The position numbers and the translations under genes were made by a program. Source: Acinetobacter piscicola (GTDB taxonomy: Bacteria; Pseudomonadota; Gammaproteobacteria; Pseudomonadales; Moraxellaceae). Taken from it: a stretch of 64,000 nt of DNA. The stretch lies in contig NZ_CP048660.1 of assembly GCF_015218165.1 (NCBI RefSeq), positions 62,001 to 126,000 on the forward strand. The letters run 5' to 3'. The notes beneath the pieces are model-generated. The model did not search any database. It was not told where the DNA came from and was given only the letters and a program-made list of their open reading frames with translations. Of this stretch, positions 39,150 to 48,035 are shown in pieces; positions within the stretch are counted from its first letter, which is position 1, and each line of letters begins with the position of its first letter.

Positions 39150-39512
39150 ATGAAAACATTCACTCAATTGGTATGTGGTTTAGCATTCGCAGGTGTGGCA
39201 TCAGTGGCAGTTGCGAATACAGCAGTCAATCAAACGGCAGTTTCACCGATGAAAACCACATCGGTGAAACATGCTTTAGGCTTAAAAGATGATAGTAAAG
39301 TTCAATTGAAAGGTTATGTTGTGAAATCGATGGGTGATGAAAAATATCAGTTCCGCGATAGCACAGGCAGCATTACAGTGGATATTGATGATGAACTTTG
39401 GCAAGGCAAAGCAATTTCAGCTAAAACACCGGTAACGCTCATTGGTGAAATCGACATTGATTACAAACCAACAAAACGCGTTGAAGTTGATGTCGATCAA
39501 GTAAAATTTTAA
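39150..39512 (+). CDS. ygiW: YgiW/YdeI-family OB-fold periplasmic stress protein
   Basis: A 120-residue protein with a Sec signal (cleavage near SVAVA-NT, residue 23) and a BOF/OB-fold domain: VQLKGYVVKSMGDEKYQFRDSTGSITVDIDDELWQGK. The family is implicated in stress tolerance in the periplasm and is often next to qseBC, as here. GAGAG precedes the ATG. A strong terminator follows, so it is transcribed apart from qseBC. Confidence 0.9.
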   Translation: MKTFTQLVCGLAFAGVASVAVANTAVNQTAVSPMKTTSVKHALGLKDDSKVQLKGYVVKSMGDEKYQFRDSTGSITVDIDDELWQGKAISAKTPVTLIGEIDIDYKPTKRVEVDVDQVKF

Positions 39513-39546
39513 TTTAGCCTGTCATTCAATACAGTGCTGCTCCATG

Positions 39547-39576
39547 AAAAAAACCACGGCTTGCTGTGGTTTTTTT
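39547..39576 (+). terminator. Terminator after ygiW
   Basis: AAACCAC-GGCTTGCT-GTGGTTTTTTT: strong stem and T-run 35-65 bases after the ygiW stop. Confidence 0.85.
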
Positions 39577-39645
39577 ATGATATGAGCAGATATGTGCAAA
39601 AGTTCGGTACACTGAAGTCGTGACTATAGTAATAGGGTAGGTAAG

Positions 39646-40314
39646 ATGCGAATTTTATTGGCAGAAGATGATGCATCCCAAGCGGACAGTATAAAAACAT
39701 GGCTTGAAATGGATGGCTATAGTGTCGATTGGGTTGAGCGAGGCGATCACGCTATTTTGGCTTTAGAACAACATCAATATGACTGCATACTATTAGATCG
39801 TGGCTTACCAAAAGTAACTGGTGATGAAATTTTAAAACGTATCGTACAGTTGCATCCGCTTACACCAGTTTTATTTATTACTGCTCGGGACAGTAGTGCA
39901 GATCGTGTTGAAGGTTTAGATCTGGGAGCCCATGATTATTTGGTAAAACCCTTTAGCTTGGAAGAGTTGTCAGCAAGGGTGCGTGCCCAATTACGCTTGC
40001 ATCATCAACAGCGTGATAATTCTCTGACTTTCGGGGATTTAAGTTTAGATGTACAAGCCAAAACGCTGCGTAAAAATGCGGAATTGATTACGTTGACTTC
40101 GCGTGAATATCAAATTTTGCATAAGATGATGTTGAATCCAGAGCATATTATGACGCGTAGCCAACTCGAAGAATCACTCTATGCTTGGGGGGATGAAGTG
40201 GAAAGTAATGCGATCGAAGTTTTTATTTACCAATTGCGTAAGAAGATTGGCAGTGATTACATTAAAACCTTAAGGGGTTTGGGTTATCGCATGAATCTTC
40301 CGCAAAAAAGTTAA
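39646..40314 (+). CDS. qseB: OmpR-family response regulator QseB-like
   Basis: A 222-residue regulator. Receiver domain: acidic pair EDD, phospho-acceptor Asp51 in CILLDRGLP, Thr in FITARD, Lys in LVKPF. C-terminal winged helix: LTSREYQILHKMML, VFIYQLRKKIGSDYIKTLRGLGYRM. It binds DNA when phosphorylated by the sensor encoded 4 bases downstream. Signal and targets cannot be read from sequence; ygiW next door is a likely target as in enterobacteria. Confidence 0.92.
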   Translation: MRILLAEDDASQADSIKTWLEMDGYSVDWVERGDHAILALEQHQYDCILLDRGLPKVTGDEILKRIVQLHPLTPVLFITARDSSADRVEGLDLGAHDYLVKPFSLEELSARVRAQLRLHHQQRDNSLTFGDLSLDVQAKTLRKNAELITLTSREYQILHKMMLNPEHIMTRSQLEESLYAWGDEVESNAIEVFIYQLRKKIGSDYIKTLRGLGYRMNLPQKS

Positions 40315-40318
40315 GTTT

Positions 40319-41638
40319 ATGAGTGATAAAAAAAGCATTTCCTTACAGTCGCAACTGATTAAAACCTCACTGCTCGGTGCAATTTGGGCGGGAGCAATCT
40401 CTCTGTGTCTGATGTTGGGATTTGGTCTGTATCACATCATGAGTGTACACGATGCCCTGATGGACGAAGTGGCTGACATGCTCACTGCTACTGATCTCAC
40501 GCTGAAGCAAGACGAACAAATAGATGAGCTGAGTAAAGAGTTTGATATGCAATATCAACTCATGCAAGGGTCGCAAGTCTTAACCACATCGGAACAACAC
40601 ACAGCATTTGAACATCAGCCTAGTTTAAAACAGGGACTGCACTATCAATGGAGAGATGGTGCGCTATGGCGTAGCTATGCACTTCAGGACGATGGATTAA
40701 CCGTACAAATCGTTCAGCCAATGAAAACACGGCTGAGAGAAACGCTGCAAAGCGTACTAGGCTACGCAGGGATTCTGTTGATTGTCTGGTTGATCCAATG
40801 GCTATTACTACATATTTTGATTAAACGTCAATTGAAAGTTTTACAGCTATTTTCAAAACAAATCGCTGAAAAAAATGTAGCTGATTTACAAGCCATCGTC
40901 TTACCTGAACCTGTATTGCAGGAACTAGAGCCGATCCAAACACAGCTGAATTTTTTATTAAACCGATTAGATCAAGCCTTAGAGGCGGAACAGCGTTTTA
41001 CCTCCGATGCCTCACATGAATTACGCTCACCATTGTCTGCGATTCAAATGCGACTTCAGGTATTAAAACGGAAATATCCTGACATTCAGCACGATTTATT
41101 GAGCATACAGCACGATGTTAATCGAGGGACAAGGGTTTTAGAAAATCTACTGATTTTGGCGCGGCTTGACCCGACGCAATCGGAGCAATTAGATAAAAAA
41201 CAGAACAACTTAGAACAGCTGAGTTTACAAGTCCTTGATGCTTTACAGCCTTTTATTGAAGAAAAGCAGATCGAATTGAAGCTACAGACCCAGTCTGTAC
41301 AGTTTGCGATGAACGCAGAGTTAATGTTTAGCTGTCTGCGAAATTTAGTCGATAACGCTATTCGTTATAGTCCTGAGCAAGGACAGGTCAAGATTGATTT
41401 AACGGTAACAGCACAGCAGGCGATTTGGACGATCGAAAATCAAGGTGCAGGACTGACAGTTGCAGAATTGCAACGCATTGGCGAGCGGTTTTACCGCGTA
41501 TTGGGAACAAAGACACAAGGTTCAGGTTTAGGTATTTCAATTGCCCAAAAAATTGTACAGTTACATCAAGGTCAATTAAGTGTGAACGCCTCTGAACTGG
41601 GCGGCTTAAAGGTACAACTCACTTTTCCAATCTGTTAA
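40319..41638 (+). CDS. qseC: Sensor histidine kinase QseC-like
   Basis: A 439-residue inner-membrane kinase: TM1 about 20-40, periplasmic sensor 41-145, TM2 about 148-168, then HAMP-like linker, HisKA with His233 (DASHELRSPLSA), and HATPase_c with N-box NLVDNAIRYSPE and G-box TQGSGLGISIAQKI. Partner of the upstream regulator, co-transcribed. All catalytic boxes are intact. Confidence 0.92.
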   Translation: MSDKKSISLQSQLIKTSLLGAIWAGAISLCLMLGFGLYHIMSVHDALMDEVADMLTATDLTLKQDEQIDELSKEFDMQYQLMQGSQVLTTSEQHTAFEHQPSLKQGLHYQWRDGALWRSYALQDDGLTVQIVQPMKTRLRETLQSVLGYAGILLIVWLIQWLLLHILIKRQLKVLQLFSKQIAEKNVADLQAIVLPEPVLQELEPIQTQLNFLLNRLDQALEAEQRFTSDASHELRSPLSAIQMRLQVLKRKYPDIQHDLLSIQHDVNRGTRVLENLLILARLDPTQSEQLDKKQNNLEQLSLQVLDALQPFIEEKQIELKLQTQSVQFAMNAELMFSCLRNLVDNAIRYSPEQGQVKIDLTVTAQQAIWTIENQGAGLTVAELQRIGERFYRVLGTKTQGSGLGISIAQKIVQLHQGQLSVNASELGGLKVQLTFPIC

Positions 41639-41829
41639 AAACATGATTTGCCCTATGGAATTTAGCGATAGTGTGTTGTGAGAGGAAGATGAGTGTTGCG
41701 ATTTAAATTAAGTTTGAGTAGCTATAAAACTTAAAAAGTAGTAAGCGGATGGCTTACTGCTTGTGTCCACGATTATTTTTATTGCGCTGATAATTATTAT
41801 TTTTATAACAAAATTTAAAAATTTGAATT

Positions 41830-41882
41830 TTGGTGAATTATTTTTTATCTGCTATAATTTGTACATCAAAATGACGTACAAA
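41830..41882 (+). promoter_or_regulatory. Promoter and operator of the DUF1778/GNAT pair
   Basis: TTGGTG (41830-41835) and TATAAT (41853-41858) are spaced by 17 bp. An inverted repeat TTTGTAC (41858-41864) / GTACAAA (41876-41882) lies over the start region, as expected for autorepression by the ribbon-helix-helix antitoxin. The upstream gap 41639-41829 shows nothing else. Confidence 0.65.
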
Positions 41883-41895
41883 TTGGTGAAAAAAT

Positions 41896-42162
41896 ATGGC
41901 TAACTTAGCAACAGAACGAATCAATGTTCGTTCAACAATAGATGCAAAAAATGTGATTGAACAAGCTGCGGATTTATTAGGTCTCAGTGTCAGTTCTTTT
42001 ATGATCCAATCTTCATTTGAACGAGCAAAAGAATTACTTAAATCTAATCATGAGTTAAAAGTGAATAATGCTGATCGTGATATGTTAATGAATATGCTTG
42101 AAAACCCACGTCCTGCAAATGATGAAATGAAAAATTTAATGAGTTTGTTAGATGAAAATTGA
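41896..42162 (+). CDS. DUF1778 (TacA-like) antitoxin
   Basis: An 88-residue ribbon-helix-helix protein: RINVRSTIDAKNVIEQAADLLGLSVSSFMIQSSFERAKELL. The C-terminal half (DMLMNMLENPRPANDEMKNL) is the toxin-binding tail. It overlaps the next gene by 11 bases, the usual arrangement with a GNAT toxin. The toxin here is truncated, so the antitoxin is probably an orphan. Confidence 0.88.
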   Translation: MANLATERINVRSTIDAKNVIEQAADLLGLSVSSFMIQSSFERAKELLKSNHELKVNNADRDMLMNMLENPRPANDEMKNLMSLLDEN

Positions 42163-42436
42163 GGTTTTACAAACCCATCATCAGAAAAAATCATTTAATT
42201 GTGGGCAAGATGATTTAAATAATTTTTTAAAACAATACGCATCACAACATCAGAAATCTGGAACAAGTAAAACGTATGTTGCTGTTGATAATGATACAAA
42301 GGTGAGTGGATTTTATTGTTTATCAAGTACCTCTATCGGATTTGATGTAGTTGATGCGGTTCTTACTAAACGATACCCCAACCTTGGCAATAGTCACCGA
42401 CATAAAATACCTAGAACTACATATATTGTATTTTAA
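42152..42436 (+). pseudogene. TacT-like GNAT acetyltransferase toxin, C-terminally truncated
   Basis: The first about 75 residues match GNAT toxins (EVLQTHHQKKSFNCGQDDLNNFLKQYASQHQKSGTSKTYVAV... GFYCLSST). Such toxins are about 160-170 residues and acetylate aminoacyl-tRNA. This one ends at 94, losing the acetyl-CoA motif (RLAVDxxxQGxGxG), so it should be harmless. Confidence 0.85.
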
Positions 42437-42624
42437 TAAATCCTATATATAACATATATATAAAGTCTTTATTTTGTGTGGTGTAACTTAACGTAGGGTG
42501 AGGTACTTTGGTTTTTGGTCACCAGAATTATTGTGATAATCAGCAATAATAACCGACATATACATACTGAATCTAAGGGGGTTTTTACTGATTGGTATAA
42601 TTTGGTGTTGAGGCTATACGATTT
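42437..42624. other. No gene seen
   Basis: AT-rich sequence with short dyads. A remnant similar to the VF530 tail follows on the minus strand. Confidence 0.4.
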
Positions 42625-42690
42625 CTATTTTGCCTTTTGGCGTAAGACGTATAAATATAGCCTTTCTACTTTCTTATCTAAAAATTCATC
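42625..42690 (-). pseudogene. VF530-type C-terminal remnant
   Basis: On the minus strand NFLDKKVERLYLYVLRQKAK and a stop resembles the end of the split VF530 gene (REKLKAYICMSYVKSQTKS); the nucleotide match includes GACGTAAGACRTA. Probably the broken end of a paralogue. Confidence 0.4.
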
Positions 42691-42732
42691 TTTGTTGTAC
42701 TTTGATTGATAATCTAGCCCGCTAAACTTTTA

Positions 42733-42990
42733 TTAATCATCTTCCGCAAACATTGTTTCAATTTCATTCCAATGCGGAAATTTATACTTCTTTTTATCCA
42801 CTTCAAATTGCAGGCCTACTGCATTAAGTACACATTCAAATGTGCTAAATGAGCCTGTAAAGTGGCAATTTTCTATTTCTGAAATCGTTGTTTTATTGAT
42901 GTTCGTTTTTTCTGAAAGATTTTTCTGTGTATAGCCCAGAGCTTTTCTTGCCAAACGTATTTCTTTACCTATTTCTTCTCTTGAAGCCAT
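42733..42990 (-). CDS. XRE/HipB-like helix-turn-helix regulator
   Basis: An 85-residue protein MASREEIGKEIRLARKALGYTQKNLSEKTNINKTTISEIENCHF... with a Cro/CI HTH. ATG 42990 is preferred to 43029 because homology starts there. A C-terminal stretch (LQFEVDKKKYKFPHWNEIE) may bind a partner. It faces two copies of a palindromic site in its own promoter, so autoregulation is likely. No toxin-like partner lies next to it. Confidence 0.8.
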   Translation of the reverse strand: MASREEIGKEIRLARKALGYTQKNLSEKTNINKTTISEIENCHFTGSFSTFECVLNAVGLQFEVDKKKYKFPHWNEIETMFAEDD

Positions 42991-43014
42991 ATCAATTCTA
43001 CCCCTAGAAATTTG

Positions 43015-43074
43015 TTCGCTATATAGCAAACTTTTGATAAATTATGGCAAATATTCGCTATATAGCAAACTTTT
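43015..43074 (-). promoter_or_regulatory. Two direct copies of a palindromic operator
   Basis: TTCGCTATATAGCAAACTTT at 43015 and again at 43054 (39-bp period). The core GCTATATAGC is a perfect 10-bp palindrome. They lie just upstream of the XRE gene start. Confidence 0.7.
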
Positions 43075-43184
43075 ATAGTGATTTTTGAATACCTTTGAAT
43101 TTATAGGGTTCGATTTTGCCTTAAATTATTTGAATAGAGCTCATATGTGTATAGGATTTTTAATCCTTTAGAATTAGGCTAGCC

Positions 43185-44838
43185 TGTCTCTTGATGTAAA
43201 ATCAATAATACTTGGACATCTATTCTTGTTTTATCTGGACATTTTTTTCTGCTTTAGGGTTAAATGAAACTACACAAAGATGTGGAACTTTGATTAAAGA
43301 ACAGGCGTGGAACGTGAATAATCACGAAAAATCCGTTCCAGTGCGCTGTTTACTGGAACGAATTTAATTAAGATATTGATGTTTATAGGAAAAATTCAAG
43401 CTGTTATTCACCAATTAAAATGTCCTGTTTTTAACTACAAGAGTCAAGTACAGGATTTAAATTTCTTTGTTCAATAACAACTTTCTGAGCTTTACGACTC
43501 GGCATACTTTTCTTGAGACGGGAACGTTTATTCTGTTTCTCCAATTCCTCATGTTGCTGCTGGATATGGGCCAGGACCGAACCTAATCTTTTATTCTCAA
43601 CCACTTCATTCTGCTGTAGTCCAGCCAGTTTATTGAAGACGCTATAGTTGATCTTCCGTCCTTCATGCATGATTGCCACAGTACCATCCGGGTACTCCAG
43701 AAATGAAATGTATTGCCCAACAAGCTTATGATTCAGCTCTGTCGGTTCAAGCATATAAATACACTTGTCATAGGTCAGGGTCAGATTCTTGGTGACCTTA
43801 CGCGGTTCCTGCCAGGTAAAAATATCATCCAGTTCAAGATCAGATTCGCTTAATGGCCGATGCAGGTTCTTTGAGTTTCGCGCACATTTGGCGAACTTCT
43901 GATTGAACTGCTCAATAAAGCAGGGTAACCATATATTGGCCTCTGCAATCGAACCGATGCCTTCCAGGCGCATCTCCTTGATCAGACGGTCCTGAAGGGT
44001 TCTGTTGGCACGTTCCACACGACCTTTGGCTTGGGGTGAGTTGGCAAAGATAATATCGATGTTCAAATTATTCAGAATCCGCCCAAATTGCGTAATCTGG
44101 CTGTCTTGCCTGGATTTTTGATTAACTCTGAATACCGAATGCTTGTCGCTATAAAAGGCTAGAGGTTTGCCGTATTGTTCAATGTAGGCTCGGGTTGAAA
44201 GCATGTAGTCAAAGGTCGTTTCAGCCTCACAAAAGCGCAGATGCAACAGCTTTCCAGTAGCATCATCGATATAAACCAACAAGCAGCATTTTGCAGCTCG
44301 ACCTTCAAACCAGTCATGATATGAGCCATCAATTTGGATCAGTTCACCGAAGCAATCCCGGTTATAACGTGGCTGATATGGGCGCTTCAGGCGCTTGGAT
44401 CGCGGAATCCACAGGTCATTGGCCGTCATCCAGCGCCGAAGCGTTTCTACCGGGATATTCAGGTCAAACATGCTGCTGAGCTTCTCATGCGCCAAGGTGG
44501 GTCCAAAGCCCAGCAAATGTTCAGCAATAATGGAAAGGCACTTTGATTTTAACAAGTCATCATGGCGACGATGGCCAGCTTGACCACGACTGGCATGTGC
44601 CATACCTGAGACACCATCTTGATTGAGCTTCTGCAATAACCGGGTAATTTGACGGGTGGAAAGATTTAGGATTTCAGCAGCACGGACCTGGGTAATACGA
44701 TGATCTCGAACGTCTTGCAGAACTGCAAGCCGTTGAATTTCTTTGTCAGACATAGTGATCAGCATCTATATTTATATCCAGTCCATGGTGATAAAAACCA
44801 TCATAAACTAGACATTTTTATTGGTGAGAATATAGACA
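43185..44838 (-). mobile_element. ISNCY/IS1202-like element
   Basis: Bounded approximately by TGTCTCTTGATG (43185) and the complement of TGTCTATATTCTC (to 44838), with further GGACAT/ATGTCC-like motifs inside both ends. Exact ends and target duplication are uncertain. It carries one intact transposase. The non-coding left arm (43191-43430) has inverted GGAACG motifs. Confidence 0.65.
43431..44753 (-). CDS. IS1202-group (ISNCY) transposase
   Basis: About 440 residues: MSDKEIQRLAVLQDVRDHRI with an HTH (AAEILNLSTRQITRLLQKL), rve-type DDE core (LIQIDGSYHDWFEG, FYSDKHSVF, SPQAKGRVERANRTLQDRL), and a basic C-terminus. ATG 44753 is preferred to 44765. Frame intact, so possibly active. Confidence 0.85.
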   Translation of the reverse strand: MSDKEIQRLAVLQDVRDHRITQVRAAEILNLSTRQITRLLQKLNQDGVSGMAHASRGQAGHRRHDDLLKSKCLSIIAEHLLGFGPTLAHEKLSSMFDLNIPVETLRRWMTANDLWIPRSKRLKRPYQPRYNRDCFGELIQIDGSYHDWFEGRAAKCCLLVYIDDATGKLLHLRFCEAETTFDYMLSTRAYIEQYGKPLAFYSDKHSVFRVNQKSRQDSQITQFGRILNNLNIDIIFANSPQAKGRVERANRTLQDRLIKEMRLEGIGSIAEANIWLPCFIEQFNQKFAKCARNSKNLHRPLSESDLELDDIFTWQEPRKVTKNLTLTYDKCIYMLEPTELNHKLVGQYISFLEYPDGTVAIMHEGRKINYSVFNKLAGLQQNEVVENKRLGSVLAHIQQQHEELEKQNKRSRLKKSMPSRKAQKVVIEQRNLNPVLDSCS

Positions 44839-45036
44839 CTTTAAATGGGTTCTAACAGAGCGATTTCGCATAATATAGATTATGTTAAATGTAAAGAAAT
44901 ATTAATCTTTTGAAATCAAAAGGTTGTATTTAATCTCTTTATCATGACTAGCTAATTGTTGGGATTTGACTATTTAGGAATTAGAAAAATTCGGCATTAA
45001 TCCGAAGCACAAAAATTAAAATTTTAAATTTTAAAA

Positions 45037-45056
45037 CTCGCCACGATTGTGGCGAG
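45037..45056 (-). terminator. Terminator of the RTX fragment gene
   Basis: CTCGCCAC-GATT-GTGGCGAG is a perfect 8-bp stem. On the minus strand it is followed by TTTTAAAATTT, about 30 bases after the stop. Confidence 0.85.
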
Positions 45057-45087
45057 CCTTATATTTGGTTTTTAACTTTCAACTGGA

Positions 45088-45808
45088 CTATATGATTAAA
45101 GCATTCATTGCTATTAAGTCATCCAGATTGTTGGCAGAATTCCAATTTGAAAGCACAAGGAAGTCAGTCCCAACACCATTACCATCCTTTAGACCAATAG
45201 TGACGCTGCCACCAGTATTAGTTACCTCAAGAAAATCTGCCAATGAATCTTGATTTGCACCATCCAACAAGCTAGACACATCAATTAAATCACCATCAGA
45301 TACATTAAAATCCCTAATTTCATCAATATTTCCATCAATATTTATTAGATCAAAAACAAACGTATCAGCACCACTTCCACCATGTAAAATATCACGACCT
45401 ACGCCACCAATTAGTGTGTCATTACCTGCACCACCATACAGTGAGTCATTCCCTGCTCCACCAATCAGGGTGTCGTTCCCTGAACCTGTGAGAACGTAAT
45501 CATCGCCATCACCAGCATCCACAGTCACGTTGCTTGAGATATTTGTACTGTTAAATGAATCAGCACCACCTTTAAGATCAAAGCTTAAATCACCATTTAG
45601 ATGCGATGGCAAGCTGATATTATCGCCACTTTCAGTGCCGCTTACTTGGTAATGAGCCAAAAGTTCACTTAGCGTAAATGCGCGATCCGCAAACACAAAA
45701 TGCTCAATAGCGTAATCCGTTCTTGACTGAAAGTTTGCAATGCTGACGCTATCGCCTTCGTTGTAACCCTCAATAACTAGCTCACCTCGGTTAAAACCTA
45801 ATCGAACC
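45088..45808 (-). pseudogene. C-terminal fragment of an RTX type I-secreted protein
   Basis: Open from 45808 ([26 protein letters not shown]) to the stop, with no start codon signal at the upstream edge, where a TAG precedes it. It carries four or five nonapeptide calcium repeats ([20 protein letters not shown]) and a C-terminal type I secretion signal ([25 protein letters not shown]). The large N-terminal part was removed by rearrangement. Its terminator survives. It is not the same protein as the adhesin at 59.9 kb. Confidence 0.8.
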
Positions 45809-45809
45809 T

Positions 45810-46682
45810 ATGAATTTCAAGAAAACAATACTTTCAATTTCACTTTCTCTATTTGTTAGTACGGCTTTTGCAGGCGCTTTCAATTTGGAAGAAACAAAAA
45901 AATTAGCTTACCAAGGTGATGCCAAAGCCCAATATGAATTGGGGTATGCATATTACTATGGTGAAGGTGTCCCAGAGAATGAGGAACGTGGTATTGAGTG
46001 GCTATTGTACTCAGCAAAACAAGGAAATGCTGATGCTCAATATGAATTAGGCGCGGCACTTTATGATGAAAATATTAAGGGTAGCGACAAACAACCAACG
46101 GTCGTTGAGTGGTTAACTAAATCAGCCAATCAAAACAATGCTGACGCTCAGTTTTTTTTAGGTTTTATCTATGCAACAGATTTTGGTAAACCAGAGTCCT
46201 ACAAGAAAAGCTTACAATATCTTGAGCGTGCTGCAGCACAAGGACACACTGAAGCTCAAGCTTATGCCGGTCTTCAATACTTAAATGGCTACTTTGGCGC
46301 ACAAAGAGACGTTCAGAAAGCATATAAATATTTAAAGGCAGCGGCCGATAAAGGCGATATAACATCCCAAGAACAAATTGGATTTATGTACCTTACCGGT
46401 CTTGGAATGAAACAAGATTATCAAAAGGCATTTAATATTTTTACCGAGTTAAGTAAGAAGCACCCTTCTGAAGGAACTATTTACTATCTTGGTTACTTTT
46501 ATGAAAAAGGCATCATTGTTCCGCAAAACCATCAAAAAGCCTTTGAGTACTATATGCAAGCACATGAATACGCTGCAGCTCAAAACAGCATTGCAAAGCT
46601 ATATCAAAATGGACTTGGTGTAGCACAAGACAATACCAAAGCATTTGAGTGGTTTCTTGACATACTCCCACCACCAAGCTAA
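45810..46682 (+). CDS. Secreted Sel1-repeat protein, 3' end supplied by IS605
   Basis: A 290-residue protein with Sec signal (MNFKKTILSISLSLFVSTAFA-GA) and about seven Sel1-like repeats (AKAQYELGYAYYYGEGVPEN, ADAQFFLGFIYATDFGKPES and so on), a periplasmic scaffold. The final codons (DILPPPS, stop) lie within the right end of the IS605-type element starting at about 46657, so the native C-terminus is lost. The start is close to a rearrangement boundary, and the ribosome site is weak. Confidence 0.85.
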   Translation: MNFKKTILSISLSLFVSTAFAGAFNLEETKKLAYQGDAKAQYELGYAYYYGEGVPENEERGIEWLLYSAKQGNADAQYELGAALYDENIKGSDKQPTVVEWLTKSANQNNADAQFFLGFIYATDFGKPESYKKSLQYLERAAAQGHTEAQAYAGLQYLNGYFGAQRDVQKAYKYLKAAADKGDITSQEQIGFMYLTGLGMKQDYQKAFNIFTELSKKHPSEGTIYYLGYFYEKGIIVPQNHQKAFEYYMQAHEYAAAQNSIAKLYQNGLGVAQDNTKAFEWFLDILPPPS

Positions 46683-46790
46683 GAGCTATGGTGGGGGAAT
46701 CTTTGCGACCCATGCAATCTTAGAGATTGCACCTTTCGATACCGCACTGCGCTGACAGTATGGCGGTACAGGAACTCTTTATACAGCACT
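46657..46790 (-). ncRNA. Candidate omega-RNA (right-end RNA) of TnpB
   Basis: In TnpB systems the guide RNA is transcribed from the end of tnpB through the right end into the flank. Here the segment contains two hairpins (near 46700-46740 and 46666-46690) and would take its guide from the Sel1 gene just left of 46657 (guide GAAACCACTCAAATGC on the minus strand). This is inferred from position and structure. Confidence 0.55.
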
Positions 46791-47996
46791 ATGTCCTAGT
46801 GCATCAGCTAAAGCGAAATTGCGTATATTCAAGCTTGCATTCAAATCACGATCATGCACTGTTTCACAGTCAGGACATTGCCATTCTCTTATGCTTAGTG
46901 GCAATTTTGTCATAGTATAACCACAACATGAACATGCTTTAGAACTTGGAACGAATCTTCCAATTTGTAGCACATTCTTACCGAACCATTTTGCCTTGTA
47001 TTGCAATATCGTAAGAAATTGACCCCAAGCCACATCCGAAATGGACTTGGCTAATTTTCGATTTCTTACCATGTTTTTTATCCCTAAATCTTCTACAGCA
47101 TACGTGGTCGCTTGGTTTTCACAGATCAAGTAATGCGTGAGTTTGTGATGTAGGTCTAAGCGTTGCAGGCGCACTTTTTCATGGATGAATGCAACACTTA
47201 ATTTTTGACGTTGATAATTCTTTGATTCTTTCTTCTTTCGAGCAAATATCTTCTGCTGTATGGATAGTCGGTTTTGAGCCTGTCGCAAGTATTTTGGATT
47301 TTCAACCTTATTACCATCGGATTGAATGAGCATGTGATTCAAACCCATATCAATTCCGATGGTTTGATCAGCTTGAATTGTTGTTGATGCAACAAGTTCT
47401 AACTCTGACTCGACCAAAATCGAAGCATAATACTTACCTGTCGCTGTTTTGCTAATGGTGACAGTTTTGATTTTCCCATTAAATACCCGACTAAATACAG
47501 TTTTTATCCCTTTAATTTTAGGTAGATGAAGTAATCCGTTCTCAAAGCTCACTGTTGCGTGCTGAGGGCATTGATAAGACCGTTGCGGTATTTTCTTGGA
47601 TTTGAACCGTGGGTAGCCGACAAGATGACTTAATGGGCGTTTTTCATCAGGATTTGGTTTATATCCTTTGATCTTTCTGAATTCAACCTTGCCTTTCTTT
47701 AATCGCTGAAAAAAGTTGTTGTAAGCAGTGTGTAGGTGAAGTAACCCACTAAGAAGTGATTGACTATTCACCTCGTTCAACCATTCGAATTCAGGTTGTT
47801 TTTTCATGGCAACTAATTGGTCTTGAATATCCTTTTTTGATAATAATTTTTGAGTTTCAGAATGAGCTTTAGTTTGAAGTGCTAAAGCCCAATTGAAAAT
47901 AAAGCGAGTGCATCCGAAGTGCTTTTCAAATTGCACTTTCTGCTCAGAAGTAGGATAGATGCGATATTTATACGCTTTCAAAAAAGGTTGTTTCAT
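46779..47996 (-). CDS. tnpB: TnpB RNA-guided endonuclease
   Basis: A 405-residue OrfB/TnpB: N-terminal HTH (MKQPFLKAYKYRIYPTSEQKVQFEKHFGCTRFIFNWAL), then a RuvC nuclease with Asp in TIGIDMGLNHM, Glu in YAVEDLGIKNM and Asp in HDRDLNASLN, and a zinc finger CSCCG...CPDC. All catalytic residues are present. TnpB cuts the empty donor site guided by its omega-RNA, favouring retention of the element. Divergent from tnpA. Confidence 0.93.
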   Translation of the reverse strand: MKQPFLKAYKYRIYPTSEQKVQFEKHFGCTRFIFNWALALQTKAHSETQKLLSKKDIQDQLVAMKKQPEFEWLNEVNSQSLLSGLLHLHTAYNNFFQRLKKGKVEFRKIKGYKPNPDEKRPLSHLVGYPRFKSKKIPQRSYQCPQHATVSFENGLLHLPKIKGIKTVFSRVFNGKIKTVTISKTATGKYYASILVESELELVASTTIQADQTIGIDMGLNHMLIQSDGNKVENPKYLRQAQNRLSIQQKIFARKKKESKNYQRQKLSVAFIHEKVRLQRLDLHHKLTHYLICENQATTYAVEDLGIKNMVRNRKLAKSISDVAWGQFLTILQYKAKWFGKNVLQIGRFVPSSKACSCCGYTMTKLPLSIREWQCPDCETVHDRDLNASLNIRNFALADALGHSAV

Positions 47997-48035
47997 GGTT
48001 ATAATTTAGCAAATTAATTGCTTAGTGTAAATGTA

